A DNA stretch of 64,000 nucleotides from JAOBAU01 sp034667465 (GTDB lineage: Bacteria > Acidobacteriota > Thermoanaerobaculia > Gp7-AA8), in assembly GCA_034667465.1 (NCBI GenBank), contig JAXDJV010000014.1, forward strand, positions 124,001 through 188,000, given 5' to 3'. Shown here in pieces: positions 51,836 through 63,871 of the stretch; the stretch's first letter is position 1, and each line of letters begins with the position of its first letter. Position numbers and translations under genes: made by a program. The notes beneath the pieces were generated by a model that saw only the letters and a list, made by a program, of their open reading frames with translations, was not told where the DNA came from and ran no database searches.

Positions 51836-53218
51836 ATGAATCCTCTCGACTCGAATTTCCAGGCGTTCCTCGAATCTGCACCCGATGCCATCGTCGTCGT
51901 GGATCGTACCGGGACGATTGTCGGCATCAACGCTCTGACGGAGGAGATGTTCGGCTATGCCCGCGATGACGTGATCGGTCAACGTGTCGAGCTCCTCGTT
52001 CCCGAGCGATTTCATGCAACACACGAGGGCGAGCGGAGCAGGTATTCGCAGGCGCCGCGCACGCGGCCGATGGGTCTCGACCGTGAGCTATGGGGACGCC
52101 GGAAGTCGGGAGATGAGTTCCTCGTCCAGATCAGCCTCAGCCCGATCGAGACGGAAGAGGGAACGCTCGTCACCAGCATCATTCGCGACGTCACGACGCA
52201 GCGCGCGGCAGAAGAACGGTTTCGCGCGCTGCTCGAGTTGGCGCCGGACGGCATCATCGTCGTCGATTCTTCCGGGACGATCGTCATCGTCAACTCGCAG
52301 ACGGAGCGGCTCTTCGGTTATGCGCGACAGGAGCTGATCGGGCAGCCGATCGAGATGCTCGTGCCGCGGCGCTATCGCCAGGCACACGTCGGCGATCGCG
52401 ACGCGTACGTTTCCGATCCGAAGCTCCGTCCGATGGGAGCGGGGCGCGCGCTGACCGGACTGACGAAAGCGGGCCTCGAATTTCCGGTCGAGATCAGTCT
52501 CAGTCCGCTGGTCACCGACCAGGGTCGCATGGTGATGAGCATCGTCCGCGACATCACGGAGCGCCGCCGTGCAGAGGAGATCATCCAGGCGTCGCTGCGC
52601 GAAAAAGAAGCGCTTCTCAAAGAGATTCACCATCGCGTGAAAAACAATCTGCAGGTGACGTCGAGTCTCCTGCGGTTGCAGGCGGCGGCGATCGGCGACG
52701 ATCGCGTGCGGGCGATGTTCGAAGAGACGGAGAACCGTATCCGTTCGATGGCGCTCGTTCACGAGAAGCTCTATCAGTCGACGAACCTTTCGCGGATTGA
52801 TTTCGGCGACTACATCCGGACGCTCGGTGAGCTGTTGTTCCGTTCGTCGGCGATCAATCCTGACAACGTCACGCTCGAAGTCGGCGGCGCGGTGGTTTTC
52901 CTGAGCATCGAGATCGCCGTGCCGTGCGGCCTGATCGTGAACGAGTTGCTCTCCAACGCGCTGAAGCACGCGTTTCCCGACGATCGTCCCGGAGTGATTC
53001 GCGTTCACCTGCGCGTCGAGGTCGACGGCACGATCGGCGTCAGCGTGCGCGATGACGGCGTCGGTCTGCCGGCAGCGCTCGACGTCGAACGAACGGAGAC
53101 GCTCGGCCTCCGCCTCGTCGCCGGTCTCGTGCAGCAGATCGAAGGACGCATGACGATCGAGCGGGGAGCGGCGGGCGCCGGGTTCAATGTCGTCTTTCCG
53201 GCGGAGCGCGCTCGATGA
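51836..53218 (+). CDS. Cytoplasmic histidine kinase: PAS, PAS, HisKA_2 (HWE-like)
   Basis: This 460-residue protein has two PAS domains that are near-repeats of each other (each with a GTIVxINxxTExxFGYAR core). The dimerisation domain is of the HisKA_2/HWE-related type with KEIHHRVKNNLQV (phospho-His), followed by an ATPase domain (NELLSNALKHAFPD, VRDDGVGL). There are no membrane segments. Its stop overlaps the start of the next kinase gene (ATGA), so the two are translationally coupled. The two very similar PAS domains suggest a recent duplication. Confidence 0.9.
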   Translation: MNPLDSNFQAFLESAPDAIVVVDRTGTIVGINALTEEMFGYARDDVIGQRVELLVPERFHATHEGERSRYSQAPRTRPMGLDRELWGRRKSGDEFLVQISLSPIETEEGTLVTSIIRDVTTQRAAEERFRALLELAPDGIIVVDSSGTIVIVNSQTERLFGYARQELIGQPIEMLVPRRYRQAHVGDRDAYVSDPKLRPMGAGRALTGLTKAGLEFPVEISLSPLVTDQGRMVMSIVRDITERRRAEEIIQASLREKEALLKEIHHRVKNNLQVTSSLLRLQAAAIGDDRVRAMFEETENRIRSMALVHEKLYQSTNLSRIDFGDYIRTLGELLFRSSAINPDNVTLEVGGAVVFLSIEIAVPCGLIVNELLSNALKHAFPDDRPGVIRVHLRVEVDGTIGVSVRDDGVGLPAALDVERTETLGLRLVAGLVQQIEGRMTIERGAAGAGFNVVFPAERAR

Positions 53219-55134
53219 TTACGCGGCCGCGTATCCTCATCGTTGAAGACGAAACGATCGTGGCGATGGACATCGCCATGACGCTGCGCCGGCTCGGCTA
53301 CGACGTGGCCGGAATGGTCGTCAGCGGCGAGGCCGCCATCGAATCCGCGCGTACGCTGAATCCCGATCTCATCCTGATGGACATTCGCATCAGGGGTGCG
53401 ATGGACGGCGTCGAGGCGGCGACGGCGATTCAGCGCGACCGGCCCACGCCCGTCGTTTTCCTGACCGCGCATGCCGACGCCGACACGGTGGAACGATCGA
53501 AGTCGGCGGCGCCGTTCGGCTACCTCGTCAAGCCGTTCGACGAGCGCGCGCTCCATCGCGTCGTCGAGATCGCGCTCCATCGCGCACAGATGGAGAAGGG
53601 AGCGCGCGAAGAAACTCTCGATGCGCTCTGGCAGAGTGAAGAGAGTTTTCGGCTCCTCGTCGACGCCGTGAAGGACTACGCGCTGTTCATCATCGATCTT
53701 CAATATCGAATCGTCAGCTGGAATCCCGGCGCCGAGCGGATGACCGGGTTCTCCGCGGCCGAAGTGATCGGCAAACCGTTCTCGATACTCCGTTCCGGCG
53801 GTTCAGGGGAAGATCTCGACCTCCTCTTCGAACAGATTCGACGCGATGGCGGCGCGGAATGGGAAGACGCCGGAATCAGGAAGGACGGCTCGCGCTACAT
53901 GCCGTATGTCTATTGTGCGCCGATGGTCGATCGGAAGGGCGACGTCGTCGGCTACGTCAGCATCACGCGCGACGTCACCGAGCAGCGAATGCTGCAGGCG
54001 CAGCTCGCGCAGACGCAGCGGCTCGAATCGCTCGGCCAGCTCGCCGGCGGCGTCGCGCACGACTTCAACAACATGCTGATGGTGATCTTTTCTCGCTGCG
54101 AGATTCTGCTGCGCTCCATTGAAGATAAGGAGCTGCGGCGATTCATCAGCGACATCCGAATGGCGGCGAACAAGAACCGCGAGCTGACGCAACAACTCCT
54201 TGCCGCCGCGCGGCGGCAGATGCTCGAGCCGGAGGTGGTCAACGTCAATGAGGTCGTGATCTCGGCGATGCGGCTGCTCACCCCGACCATCGGCGAACAG
54301 ATCGTCATCAGGACAGAGCTGCAGGACCCGCTCTGGAATGTGTGCGCCGATCCCGGAAAACTTCATCAGGTGCTGATCAATCTCGCCATCAATGCCCGCG
54401 ATGCGATGCCGTCCGGCGGCGTCCTGACCATCGAAACGCGCAACGTTCATCTCGATGCGTCGTACACGCGCCAGCACATTGGCGTGAAGGAAGGCGATTA
54501 CGTCACGCTCCTGATCAGCGACACGGGCATGGGGATCGCCGCAGAGATTCGCGATCGTATCTACGATCCTTTTTTCACGACGAAGGATCCGGCGCGCGGT
54601 ACCGGACTCGGACTCGCCGTCGTGCGGGGAATCGTCGAGCAAACCGGTGGACGCATCTGGGTTTACAGCGAGGAGAATCGAGGAACGACCTTCCGCATTC
54701 TCCTGCCGCGGCACAGCGGGAATCCCTCTCCCGAGGTCGTCGATGAGCAGCTGCCGGAGCGCGGTTCGGAAACGATTCTGCTGGTCGAAGACGAAGAGCT
54801 CCTGCGCACGGTCGTGCGCGAGGCGCTGGAAGAACATGGCTATGACGTGCTGGAAGCGCGTTCGCCGGCCGAGGCACTGGCGACCAGCGGCAGCACCGCG
54901 AAGCCGATACATCTGCTGCTCAGCGACATGATCATGCCCGGCATGACCGGGCTCGACCTCGCCGAGAAACTCCTCGTGGAACGGCCGGCAACGCGGCTCG
55001 TGTTCATGTCCGGCTATTCGAATCACGCGGTGCCGAGCCCCTCGGCGCTGCCGACAGGCGCGCACTATCTCGAGAAACCGGTTCCGACGCCGCTCCTGCT
55101 GCGGACCGTGCGCTCGGCGCTGGACGAAACGTAG
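53215..55134 (+). CDS. Hybrid histidine kinase: REC, PAS, HisKA, HATPase, REC
   Basis: This 639-residue protein has an N-terminal receiver domain (about 1-120, LILMDIRIRGAMDG), a PAS domain (about 145-260, YRIVSWNPGAERMTGF), and a HisKA domain with GGVAHDFNNMLM (phospho-His). The ATPase domain has NARDAMPSGGVLT and DPARGTGLGLAVVRG. A C-terminal receiver (LLVEDEELLR, LLLSDMIMPGMTGLD) follows. It starts on an ATG overlapping the previous kinase stop. Having receivers on both ends suggests it integrates phosphate from another kinase and passes it on. Confidence 0.9.
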   Translation: MITRPRILIVEDETIVAMDIAMTLRRLGYDVAGMVVSGEAAIESARTLNPDLILMDIRIRGAMDGVEAATAIQRDRPTPVVFLTAHADADTVERSKSAAPFGYLVKPFDERALHRVVEIALHRAQMEKGAREETLDALWQSEESFRLLVDAVKDYALFIIDLQYRIVSWNPGAERMTGFSAAEVIGKPFSILRSGGSGEDLDLLFEQIRRDGGAEWEDAGIRKDGSRYMPYVYCAPMVDRKGDVVGYVSITRDVTEQRMLQAQLAQTQRLESLGQLAGGVAHDFNNMLMVIFSRCEILLRSIEDKELRRFISDIRMAANKNRELTQQLLAAARRQMLEPEVVNVNEVVISAMRLLTPTIGEQIVIRTELQDPLWNVCADPGKLHQVLINLAINARDAMPSGGVLTIETRNVHLDASYTRQHIGVKEGDYVTLLISDTGMGIAAEIRDRIYDPFFTTKDPARGTGLGLAVVRGIVEQTGGRIWVYSEENRGTTFRILLPRHSGNPSPEVVDEQLPERGSETILLVEDEELLRTVVREALEEHGYDVLEARSPAEALATSGSTAKPIHLLLSDMIMPGMTGLDLAEKLLVERPATRLVFMSGYSNHAVPSPSALPTGAHYLEKPVPTPLLLRTVRSALDET

Positions 55135-55158
55135 TCGCGACGATTATTACTTTGCGGC

Positions 55159-57395
<2,237 letters not shown>

Positions 57396-57399
<4 letters not shown>

Positions 57400-58037
57400 G
57401 TGCCCTTGTCGACCATCCCGTGGCGCAGCGCGTAGCCGACCGCCTGCGCGCGATTGTGCAGCCGCAGTTTGTCGAGGATGTTCCGCACGTGGAACTTGAC
57501 CGTGTTCTCGCTCAGACCGAGGCGCGTGGCGAGCTTGCGGTTCGCGGTGATGCCGCCGACCATCAGATCGAGTACTTCGCGCTCTCGCTCGGTGAGCGCG
57601 TCGGGCTCGGTCTCGGGCATCGCCGGCTTCGCGAATTCCTGCAGCAGCTTGCGCGCGAGCGCCGGCGTCAGTGCCGGCTCGCCGTTGCCCGCGCGATCGA
57701 GCAGTGCAAAGAACTCCTCGGCTTCCAGATTTTTCATCAGGTAGCCCTGCGCGCCCGCTTTGATGGCGTCGAACAGCGTCTCGTTCTGCTCCGACGCGGT
57801 GAGCATGATCACCTTGATGCCCGGCTGCTGCGCCGTCAGCTCGCGCGTCGCCGAGACGCCGTCGAGCTCCGGCATCGAGATGTCCATCAGCACGAGATCG
57901 GGACGAAGTTTGAGGGCGAGCTCCACCGCCAGTTTGCCGTTCGGAGCTTCGCCGACGACCTCGTGTCCCTGCGACTGCAGCAGGCTTCGGAGGCCGTCGC
58001 GAAACAACGCGTGATCGTCAGCGATGAGAATGCGCAC
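57396..58037 (-). CDS. NarL/FixJ-type response regulator (REC-LuxR HTH)
   Basis: This 213-residue protein starts at GTG. It has a receiver domain with ADDHALFRDGLR, LVLMDISMPELDG (phospho-Asp) and MLTASEQ, and a C-terminal HTH with LTEREREVLDLMVGGITANR and ENTVKFHVRNILDKL. It is downstream of the GAF histidine kinase with a nine-base gap, so the two form a co-transcribed two-component pair. It probably acts as a DNA-binding regulator; targets are unknown. A NarL-like link to nitrogen regulation is not implied. Confidence 0.93.
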
Positions 58038-58046
58038 GTCGATAGT

Positions 58047-59375
58047 TTATGGCAACGGGATTTCGACGCTGACGACGGTGCCGCGAGTTGCGGCACTGTC
58101 GATGGCGAAAACGCCGCCGACTGATTCCGCTCGCTCGCGCATCGTCGAGAGCCCGAATCGCGGAAAGTCGTTGCGGCTCCGTCCGGCCGGTTTGAATCCG
58201 ATTCCGTCGTCGCTGACGGTGAGCAGCAATCTGCCTTCGCGGCGCCGCAACTCGATGCGTGCGCTCGTCGCTTTGGCATGTTTGCGAACGTTCGCGAGCG
58301 ATTCCTGAATGATGCGTACCAGTTGCAGTTCGACGCCGTTCGGCATGACGAGATCGCCGTCGACGATGAGCTGCGCGCTGATCTCGCTCTGCTCCGACCA
58401 GCGATCGACGTACTCGCGAAGGACCTCTTCGAAGGAGCGCGTCGGTCCCGGAAGCGTGCGCAGATCGACGATCGATTCGCGTACGTCGCCGTACGCTTCG
58501 CGCGCGGCGACGGCGAGCTCGCGCAACTGTGCGAGTCCTTCGTCGGTCTTTTCGCGGCGGAGATATTCGGTGGCCGCCTGGACTTTGGTGTTCACGTAGC
58601 CGAGGACCTGGGCGATGCCGTCGTGCATCTCGTGAGCGATGTGAAGACGTTCCTGCGCGACGGCGAGATCGGCGACCTGACGATGAAGATGAGCATTGTC
58701 GATGGCGATCGCCGCATGCACCGCGAAGCGCTCGAGCGTCTCTTCCTCGCTGGCCGTGAACAGCTCGCCGGTCAGCTTCTCACTGAGATAGAGATTGCCG
58801 ACGAACGGTCCTTTGCAGGTGATCGGAACGGCCAGCAGTGAATGCATGACCGGATGATTCGGCGGGAAGCCGTACGAGCGCGGATCTTTGGCGATGTCGG
58901 GCAGTCGCAGCCGTTCGCCTTCCTGCAGGACGACGCGCAGCAATCCGTGGCCGACCGGCGGCGGACCGATTTTCGCGCGGATCTCCGGTGTGATGCCGGA
59001 GGTGATGAACGTCTGAATCGAACCGTCCGTGTTGACGACCGAGAGCGCGCCGTAACGCGCCCCGACGAGCAGACGCGCGCGTTCGACGACTCTGTTCAGC
59101 ACGGAGTCGAGCGACAACTGGGCGGTGACGTCGATGCCGGCGCCGTGCAGCGCCAGCAGCTCCTCGTTGTGACGCTCGAGCCGATGCTGCATCCGCCCGA
59201 TCGAGCGAACCATCAGGATGCTCATCAGCGCCAGGGCGACGGCGACGAGTCCGTCGAGCAGGATTCTGCTCTGCAGCGAAGTGACGCCGACGGTCGCGGC
59301 GCGCACGAGCTCCAGCATCGACACGACGATGATCGGCGCGACGATCGCGAGCCAGCGCAGCTGTTTCAAGGTCAA
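58047..59375 (-). CDS. Membrane histidine kinase (GAF, HisKA_3)
   Basis: This 442-residue protein starts at TTG with GGAGG about eleven bases upstream. Two hydrophobic helices (about 8-27 and 38-60) anchor it, and a GAF domain (about 85-235, GARYGALSVVNTDGSI and a MHSLLAVPITCKG pocket) senses a ligand or redox signal. A HisKA_3 domain has ERLHIAHEMHDGIAQVLGY (phospho-His) followed by the ATPase (IIQESLANVRKHAKA, SDDGIGF). This matches DevS/NreB-like kinases that pair with LuxR-type regulators, here the gene 9 bases downstream. The intergenic region 59376-59652 (277 bases) separates it from the divergent CHAT gene; nothing definite was seen in it. Confidence 0.92.
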   Translation of the reverse strand: MTLKQLRWLAIVAPIIVVSMLELVRAATVGVTSLQSRILLDGLVAVALALMSILMVRSIGRMQHRLERHNEELLALHGAGIDVTAQLSLDSVLNRVVERARLLVGARYGALSVVNTDGSIQTFITSGITPEIRAKIGPPPVGHGLLRVVLQEGERLRLPDIAKDPRSYGFPPNHPVMHSLLAVPITCKGPFVGNLYLSEKLTGELFTASEEETLERFAVHAAIAIDNAHLHRQVADLAVAQERLHIAHEMHDGIAQVLGYVNTKVQAATEYLRREKTDEGLAQLRELAVAAREAYGDVRESIVDLRTLPGPTRSFEEVLREYVDRWSEQSEISAQLIVDGDLVMPNGVELQLVRIIQESLANVRKHAKATSARIELRRREGRLLLTVSDDGIGFKPAGRSRNDFPRFGLSTMRERAESVGGVFAIDSAATRGTVVSVEIPLP

Positions 59376-59652
59376 TTCGAGCTCGGCCTCCGGAAGAGGG
59401 TAAGCCGGAAAAGGTTGTGCGTCGATTCGTTGGTGCGCGGCACGACCTCACGCGAATGGGTGGGGAAGGACGGTTCCTTCATCACGCTGGCGTGTCGCTC
59501 ATTCCGCCGGTATGCTTTTCCCTAACGGCATCAATCCCATTCCAACCAACAAGTGAAGAGCAGTTCGTTCCGCTTCGCGGCTGCGTCCGGAAATGATCGA
59601 GTTCGTCCGTCTTACCGGGTGCAGCGTGAGGACGCAGTCGCGCGGATAAGCA

Positions 59653-62600
59653 ATGACGAGCTCTGGACAACGGAACGGCCGATATCTCGCGATCGCGATC
59701 GCAGTCGTCATCGCGATCGGCGCGGCCGCACTCATTCAGCACTTCATCCGAAACCGCGGACTGGCGCCGCTGGTTCGTGCCGCGAACGCGATACCGCATC
59801 GCGTGTTCGCATCGCGCGTGACCGGTGGCTTCGCGTATCGTCCGTTTCTTCCGGCGGTGAAACGCGGCTCCGACCTTTCATCGTCTCCCGACGCCTGGCG
59901 CGTTGCCGGATTCGCCGCGGAGGTGACGCACGCCGCGCAGCAGGAAGCGACGCCGGAGTCGCTGCATCGCGCCGGCATCGCATATCTCGTTGCGGGCGGC
60001 GCGGAGCGCGCGGTTGCCGCGCTCGAAGATTCGCTGCGACGCGAAGCGGGAACGCTGAACGTCGCCCGCGCGGTCGAGCGCAGCAACAACGCCGAGTTGC
60101 TCTCCGATCTCGCGGCGGCGTATCTCGCACGGGCGAATGGTGAAGACAGCGTCGATCTTCTTTCCGCGATGAACGCCGCCGAGCGCGCGTCACGCATCGC
60201 GATGAAGCCGGAGATTCTGTGGAATCGCGCACTCGCCGTCTCCGCGGCAAGCTCGCGCGATGCGGCAACCTCCGCATGGCGCGATTACCTCGCCGTCGAT
60301 GGAGGATCGCAATGGGGAGCGGAAGCGCGGCTGCGGATGGCGGCGGCTTCAGCCGACGGACCGGCATCGCGCGACGCCGTGAAACGGATGTTGCTCGCCG
60401 CGACCGGGGAGCCGGACGACGGTGCACTGCTTCACGCGACCGCTGCCGGACCCGGCTACGCGCGCGTCTTCGCGGAAGAGGAGTTGCTCCCGGCGTGGGG
60501 CGGCGGCGACGACGCCTCTCTCGCGATCGCACGGCGAGTCGGCGCGGCGGTCGCACGCGTCAGCGGCGACTTCGTCGTCGCCGATTCGATTCGTCAAATC
60601 GATGCGCTCGGTGCGCGGCGTGCCACGGAAGCGCGTGCGGCAGTGCTGGCGTTCGGTCGCGGACGCGCCGCGCTGAACAGCTACAAATACGATGAGGCGT
60701 CGCCGCTTCTTCAATCTGCGGAGTCAGAGTTGCGAACGCTCGGCATGCCGCTCGCGTCGCGCGCCGGCGTCTTCGTCGCCACGCTGCATTTCTACGCGAA
60801 ACAGCCCGAGCCGTCGCTGGCGCAATGCGCCGAAGTCGTTCGCGGAAACGACGGCGCTCGCTATCCGAGCATCGACGCGCAGTGCGCGTGGAACGAAGGG
60901 ACGATCGAGACGGGACGCCGTCATTTCGATCGCGCAAAGGCTGCGTACGAATCGGCGCGCACGATCTTTTCTCGCATGGGCGACGTGAAGAGCGTTGCAG
61001 CGCTCGACGTCCGTCTCGCGGAAAACGATCGCTGGACCGGCGACGTCGCCAACGCCTGGTCGCATATGTCACGCGCGTTGCGGAACGGCGCGGCGGAACG
61101 CGGCTACATCGTGCTCAGCGAAGCGGCGCGACTCGCCGAGGGCGGCGGGCTGTCGTACGCTGCGCTTTCGTTTTACGACACCGCGACCGATGCCGCGCGC
61201 GCCGCTCGTTCGGCGGCCGAGGAGACGGATGGTCATCTGTCGCTCGCGCAACTCTTCTGGAAGCTGGGACGTGAAGACGATGCGCGCGTCGAGTTGAACG
61301 CTGCCTCGCGGTCGAAGCGTGCGATCGGCGATCGCACGGTTGCCGATCGGCTCGAAAGCGATGTGGTCCTCGCCCGCAGCACGATGACGCTTGCCACTCG
61401 TCCGGAGGAGGTCGTGAGGCAGCTCGAAGCGACGATTGCCGATCTGACGACGAGAGGCAATCATCGCAGGATCGCGCAGGCGCGACTGCTTCAGGCGAAG
61501 GCGCATCTGGCGCGTCATGATTTTTCTGCGGCGGAGCAGAGTCTTCTGGCCACGCTCGCGGAGATCGATTCGCAGCGGGGGCAAATCTCGACGGATGACG
61601 AGCGGCTCGCGTTCGTCGATACCGCTCGCGACGCGACCGAGTTGCTCGTCGCGCTGCAGTTCGATGCGAAGCGGACGGACGACGCGTTGCGCACCGCGGA
61701 TCGATCCAAAGCGCGGCTGCTCCTCGACGACGATTCCCCCGGCCCGCTCGCGTCGCCGGCTCGCGATGAAGCGTTCCTCGAATTCTTCGTCCTGCGCGAT
61801 CGCGTGCTGGCGTGGACGGTGACGGATCGCGGCACGCGCACGTACACGATCGCCGTCGATCGCGAGGAGCTGGAGCGGCGAGTCACGGAATGGCAGGGCG
61901 CACTGATGACCGGCGACGAAGCCCGCGTTCGTTCCGGCGGCGCCGAACTATTCAATCTGCTGCTTGCGCCGTTGTGGCAGGAAGTCACTTCGTCGCGAAA
62001 GCTGATCTTCTCGGCAGACGGTGTGTTGTACCGGCTGCCGTACGCCGCACTCGCGCCGCCGCGGGGTGGATTTCTCGTCGACGATCACGACCCTGCGAAC
62101 GTGCCGAGCCTCACGTGGCTCGCCGCGCAGCGCCGCACTGCCACGCCGTTTCATTTCGGACATCTCGTGACCGTCGTTCCCTCGGCCGGTGATGAACGCT
62201 ATGCGCGGCTGCTCGTGGCTGAGCAGGACGCGCGCGAGATCGCGTCACGGTTTCCCGGCGCAACCGTACTGACCGGCGGCGAAGGCACCGCCGCGCGCGT
62301 CGCCGAAGCCGCGCGCGACGCTGTCGTGCTGCATTTCGCCGGACACGCGGTCGTCGATGAAACCAGGCCGGGCCTCTCGGCGCTCGTCATGAGCGACGGC
62401 AAATTGCTCGCCTCGGACATCGCGCGGTGGTCGTTGCAAAACACGAATCTCGTCGTGCTCGCCGCCTGCTCCACCGGATCGGGGCGCGTGACGAGCGACG
62501 GAACCGCCAGCCTCGCGCGAGCCTTTTTGCTGGCCGGGTCACACTCCGCGATTGCGACCTCATGGCCGGTCGACGACGCAGCCGCCGGCGAGCTCTCGCG

Positions 62601-62730
62601 ACATTTCTATAGCGAGCTCGCGGCGGGCGCCAGCCCGCCCGACGCGCTGCGCAATGCACAGAAATCCGTCATTCAAAACTCGAAGCGCCCTCAGTACGAC
62701 TGGGCGGCGTTCCAGTACATCGGTCCCTGA
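59653..62730 (+). CDS. Membrane-anchored TPR-CHAT protein (caspase-like)
   Basis: This 1025-residue protein has an N-terminal membrane helix (about 12-31, YLAIAIAVVIAIGAAALI), a long helical middle built from degenerate TPR-like repeats (about 80-660), and a C-terminal CHAT domain (about 690-1025). The catalytic dyad is present: HFAGHAVV (His 898) and VLAACSTGSG (Cys 939), as in separase/caspase-like CHAT peptidases. CHAT domains are found in signalling proteins and in gRAMP-associated and other defence systems. None of those partners is here. The topology would put the bulk outside or in the periplasm. Two secreted proteins follow on the same strand. Confidence 0.88.
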   Translation: MTSSGQRNGRYLAIAIAVVIAIGAAALIQHFIRNRGLAPLVRAANAIPHRVFASRVTGGFAYRPFLPAVKRGSDLSSSPDAWRVAGFAAEVTHAAQQEATPESLHRAGIAYLVAGGAERAVAALEDSLRREAGTLNVARAVERSNNAELLSDLAAAYLARANGEDSVDLLSAMNAAERASRIAMKPEILWNRALAVSAASSRDAATSAWRDYLAVDGGSQWGAEARLRMAAASADGPASRDAVKRMLLAATGEPDDGALLHATAAGPGYARVFAEEELLPAWGGGDDASLAIARRVGAAVARVSGDFVVADSIRQIDALGARRATEARAAVLAFGRGRAALNSYKYDEASPLLQSAESELRTLGMPLASRAGVFVATLHFYAKQPEPSLAQCAEVVRGNDGARYPSIDAQCAWNEGTIETGRRHFDRAKAAYESARTIFSRMGDVKSVAALDVRLAENDRWTGDVANAWSHMSRALRNGAAERGYIVLSEAARLAEGGGLSYAALSFYDTATDAARAARSAAEETDGHLSLAQLFWKLGREDDARVELNAASRSKRAIGDRTVADRLESDVVLARSTMTLATRPEEVVRQLEATIADLTTRGNHRRIAQARLLQAKAHLARHDFSAAEQSLLATLAEIDSQRGQISTDDERLAFVDTARDATELLVALQFDAKRTDDALRTADRSKARLLLDDDSPGPLASPARDEAFLEFFVLRDRVLAWTVTDRGTRTYTIAVDREELERRVTEWQGALMTGDEARVRSGGAELFNLLLAPLWQEVTSSRKLIFSADGVLYRLPYAALAPPRGGFLVDDHDPANVPSLTWLAAQRRTATPFHFGHLVTVVPSAGDERYARLLVAEQDAREIASRFPGATVLTGGEGTAARVAEAARDAVVLHFAGHAVVDETRPGLSALVMSDGKLLASDIARWSLQNTNLVVLAACSTGSGRVTSDGTASLARAFLLAGSHSAIATSWPVDDAAAGELSRHFYSELAAGASPPDALRNAQKSVIQNSKRPQYDWAAFQYIGP

Positions 62731-62765
62731 TTCCCCGCAAACGACAAGGAACGAAGGAGAGACAA

Positions 62766-63863
62766 ATGCGACTCAAATGCTGGTTTCTGACTGGACTTCT
62801 AATCGTCGGCACTGCTTCCGCTCAGGCGCAAACCACGAGAGTGATTGTGACCATCACCGGACTCGTTTCGATCGCCGACGTCCCTTCCTCCAAAGACAAG
62901 ACTCTCTATCTCCTGAATGCGAGCGACTCATTCGGGGATCATGTCGTGCCTCACATCGGGGTGATTCTCGCCAACAACGTGCACGTTCCGACGTCACTGG
63001 ACGGCCGCAAGGTTCGTGTAGAAAACAAGTCATCGTGGATTCGCGTCAAAGACGCGGAGAAATTGATCGTCAAAGGCGGCTCGACGACGGTGCTCGATTA
63101 TGTCGACACTCCACCCCCTGGTCTGCCGTGTCCAAAACTCGCGGACCGGACGTCGCTCTACTTTTTCCCTCGCCTCAGCAAGTTCGGCCGGAAGAACGAC
63201 GGAAACCCGCCCGATGCAAACGACCTTGACCCCGCTTACCTGAAGCCAAAGAAAGCCGACGAAAAAATCGCTGCTTACATGGACGTGACGTTCGGTGAGT
63301 TGCGCGCGAAAGTTGGCAGTCCCGCAGTGTGGTCCTTCAAGGAATCGGACAGCAGTTACGGCGCCACGCATGAACAGATGAGTGCGGAAGCGGCGACTTG
63401 GGAGTTTGATATCGCTGGCGACACGCTTGTGCTGCAGACGAGCGACGATGACGGCGTTACGAAGAAAGACATGCTGTCGCTGAAAGCCGATAGCGGCGTG
63501 ATCCGTTTTACGATTGCCAATGCTCCAAACCTCCCCAAACATATCGGCGTGCAATATCTCGCCGGGACGAAGAAGAGTTCTGCGCCGGGCCCCTCCGACC
63601 ATCACTTTCAGCTCTATTACGAATATCTGAATGCCGCGGTGAAGAAGGACATCGTCCGATACTTCCCGGTCGTCGAGGCGGTGTGCATCGGGACGGCGCT
63701 CTCGACAGATCCCTGTGATATCAGGCGTTATGTGAACATTCCGAAGCCAACGAACTGCAAGACCACCTCGGCAATGGTGGCAAAAGCGATACTTGAAAAG
63801 ACACTAGTGCCGCCCGGCCCTGCTATCGGTAACCTTAATTGTGGTCCGGATGGTATGCCATAG
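62766..63863 (+). CDS. Secreted hypothetical protein
   Basis: This 365-residue protein has a strong AAGGAG ribosome binding site and a signal peptide (LLIVGTASAQAQT, cleavage near residue 21). The mature chain is beta-rich with an internal LYFFPRLSKFGRKNDG segment and four Cys residues, including VCIGTALSTDPC and NCKTTSA, that could form disulfides. No domain family was recognised. It lies 35 bases after the CHAT gene and 8 bases before the next signal-peptide gene, so the three are probably one transcription unit. A role as a substrate or partner of the CHAT protein is speculative. Confidence 0.65.
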   Translation: MRLKCWFLTGLLIVGTASAQAQTTRVIVTITGLVSIADVPSSKDKTLYLLNASDSFGDHVVPHIGVILANNVHVPTSLDGRKVRVENKSSWIRVKDAEKLIVKGGSTTVLDYVDTPPPGLPCPKLADRTSLYFFPRLSKFGRKNDGNPPDANDLDPAYLKPKKADEKIAAYMDVTFGELRAKVGSPAVWSFKESDSSYGATHEQMSAEAATWEFDIAGDTLVLQTSDDDGVTKKDMLSLKADSGVIRFTIANAPNLPKHIGVQYLAGTKKSSAPGPSDHHFQLYYEYLNAAVKKDIVRYFPVVEAVCIGTALSTDPCDIRRYVNIPKPTNCKTTSAMVAKAILEKTLVPPGPAIGNLNCGPDGMP

Positions 63864-63871
63864 GTGATGCG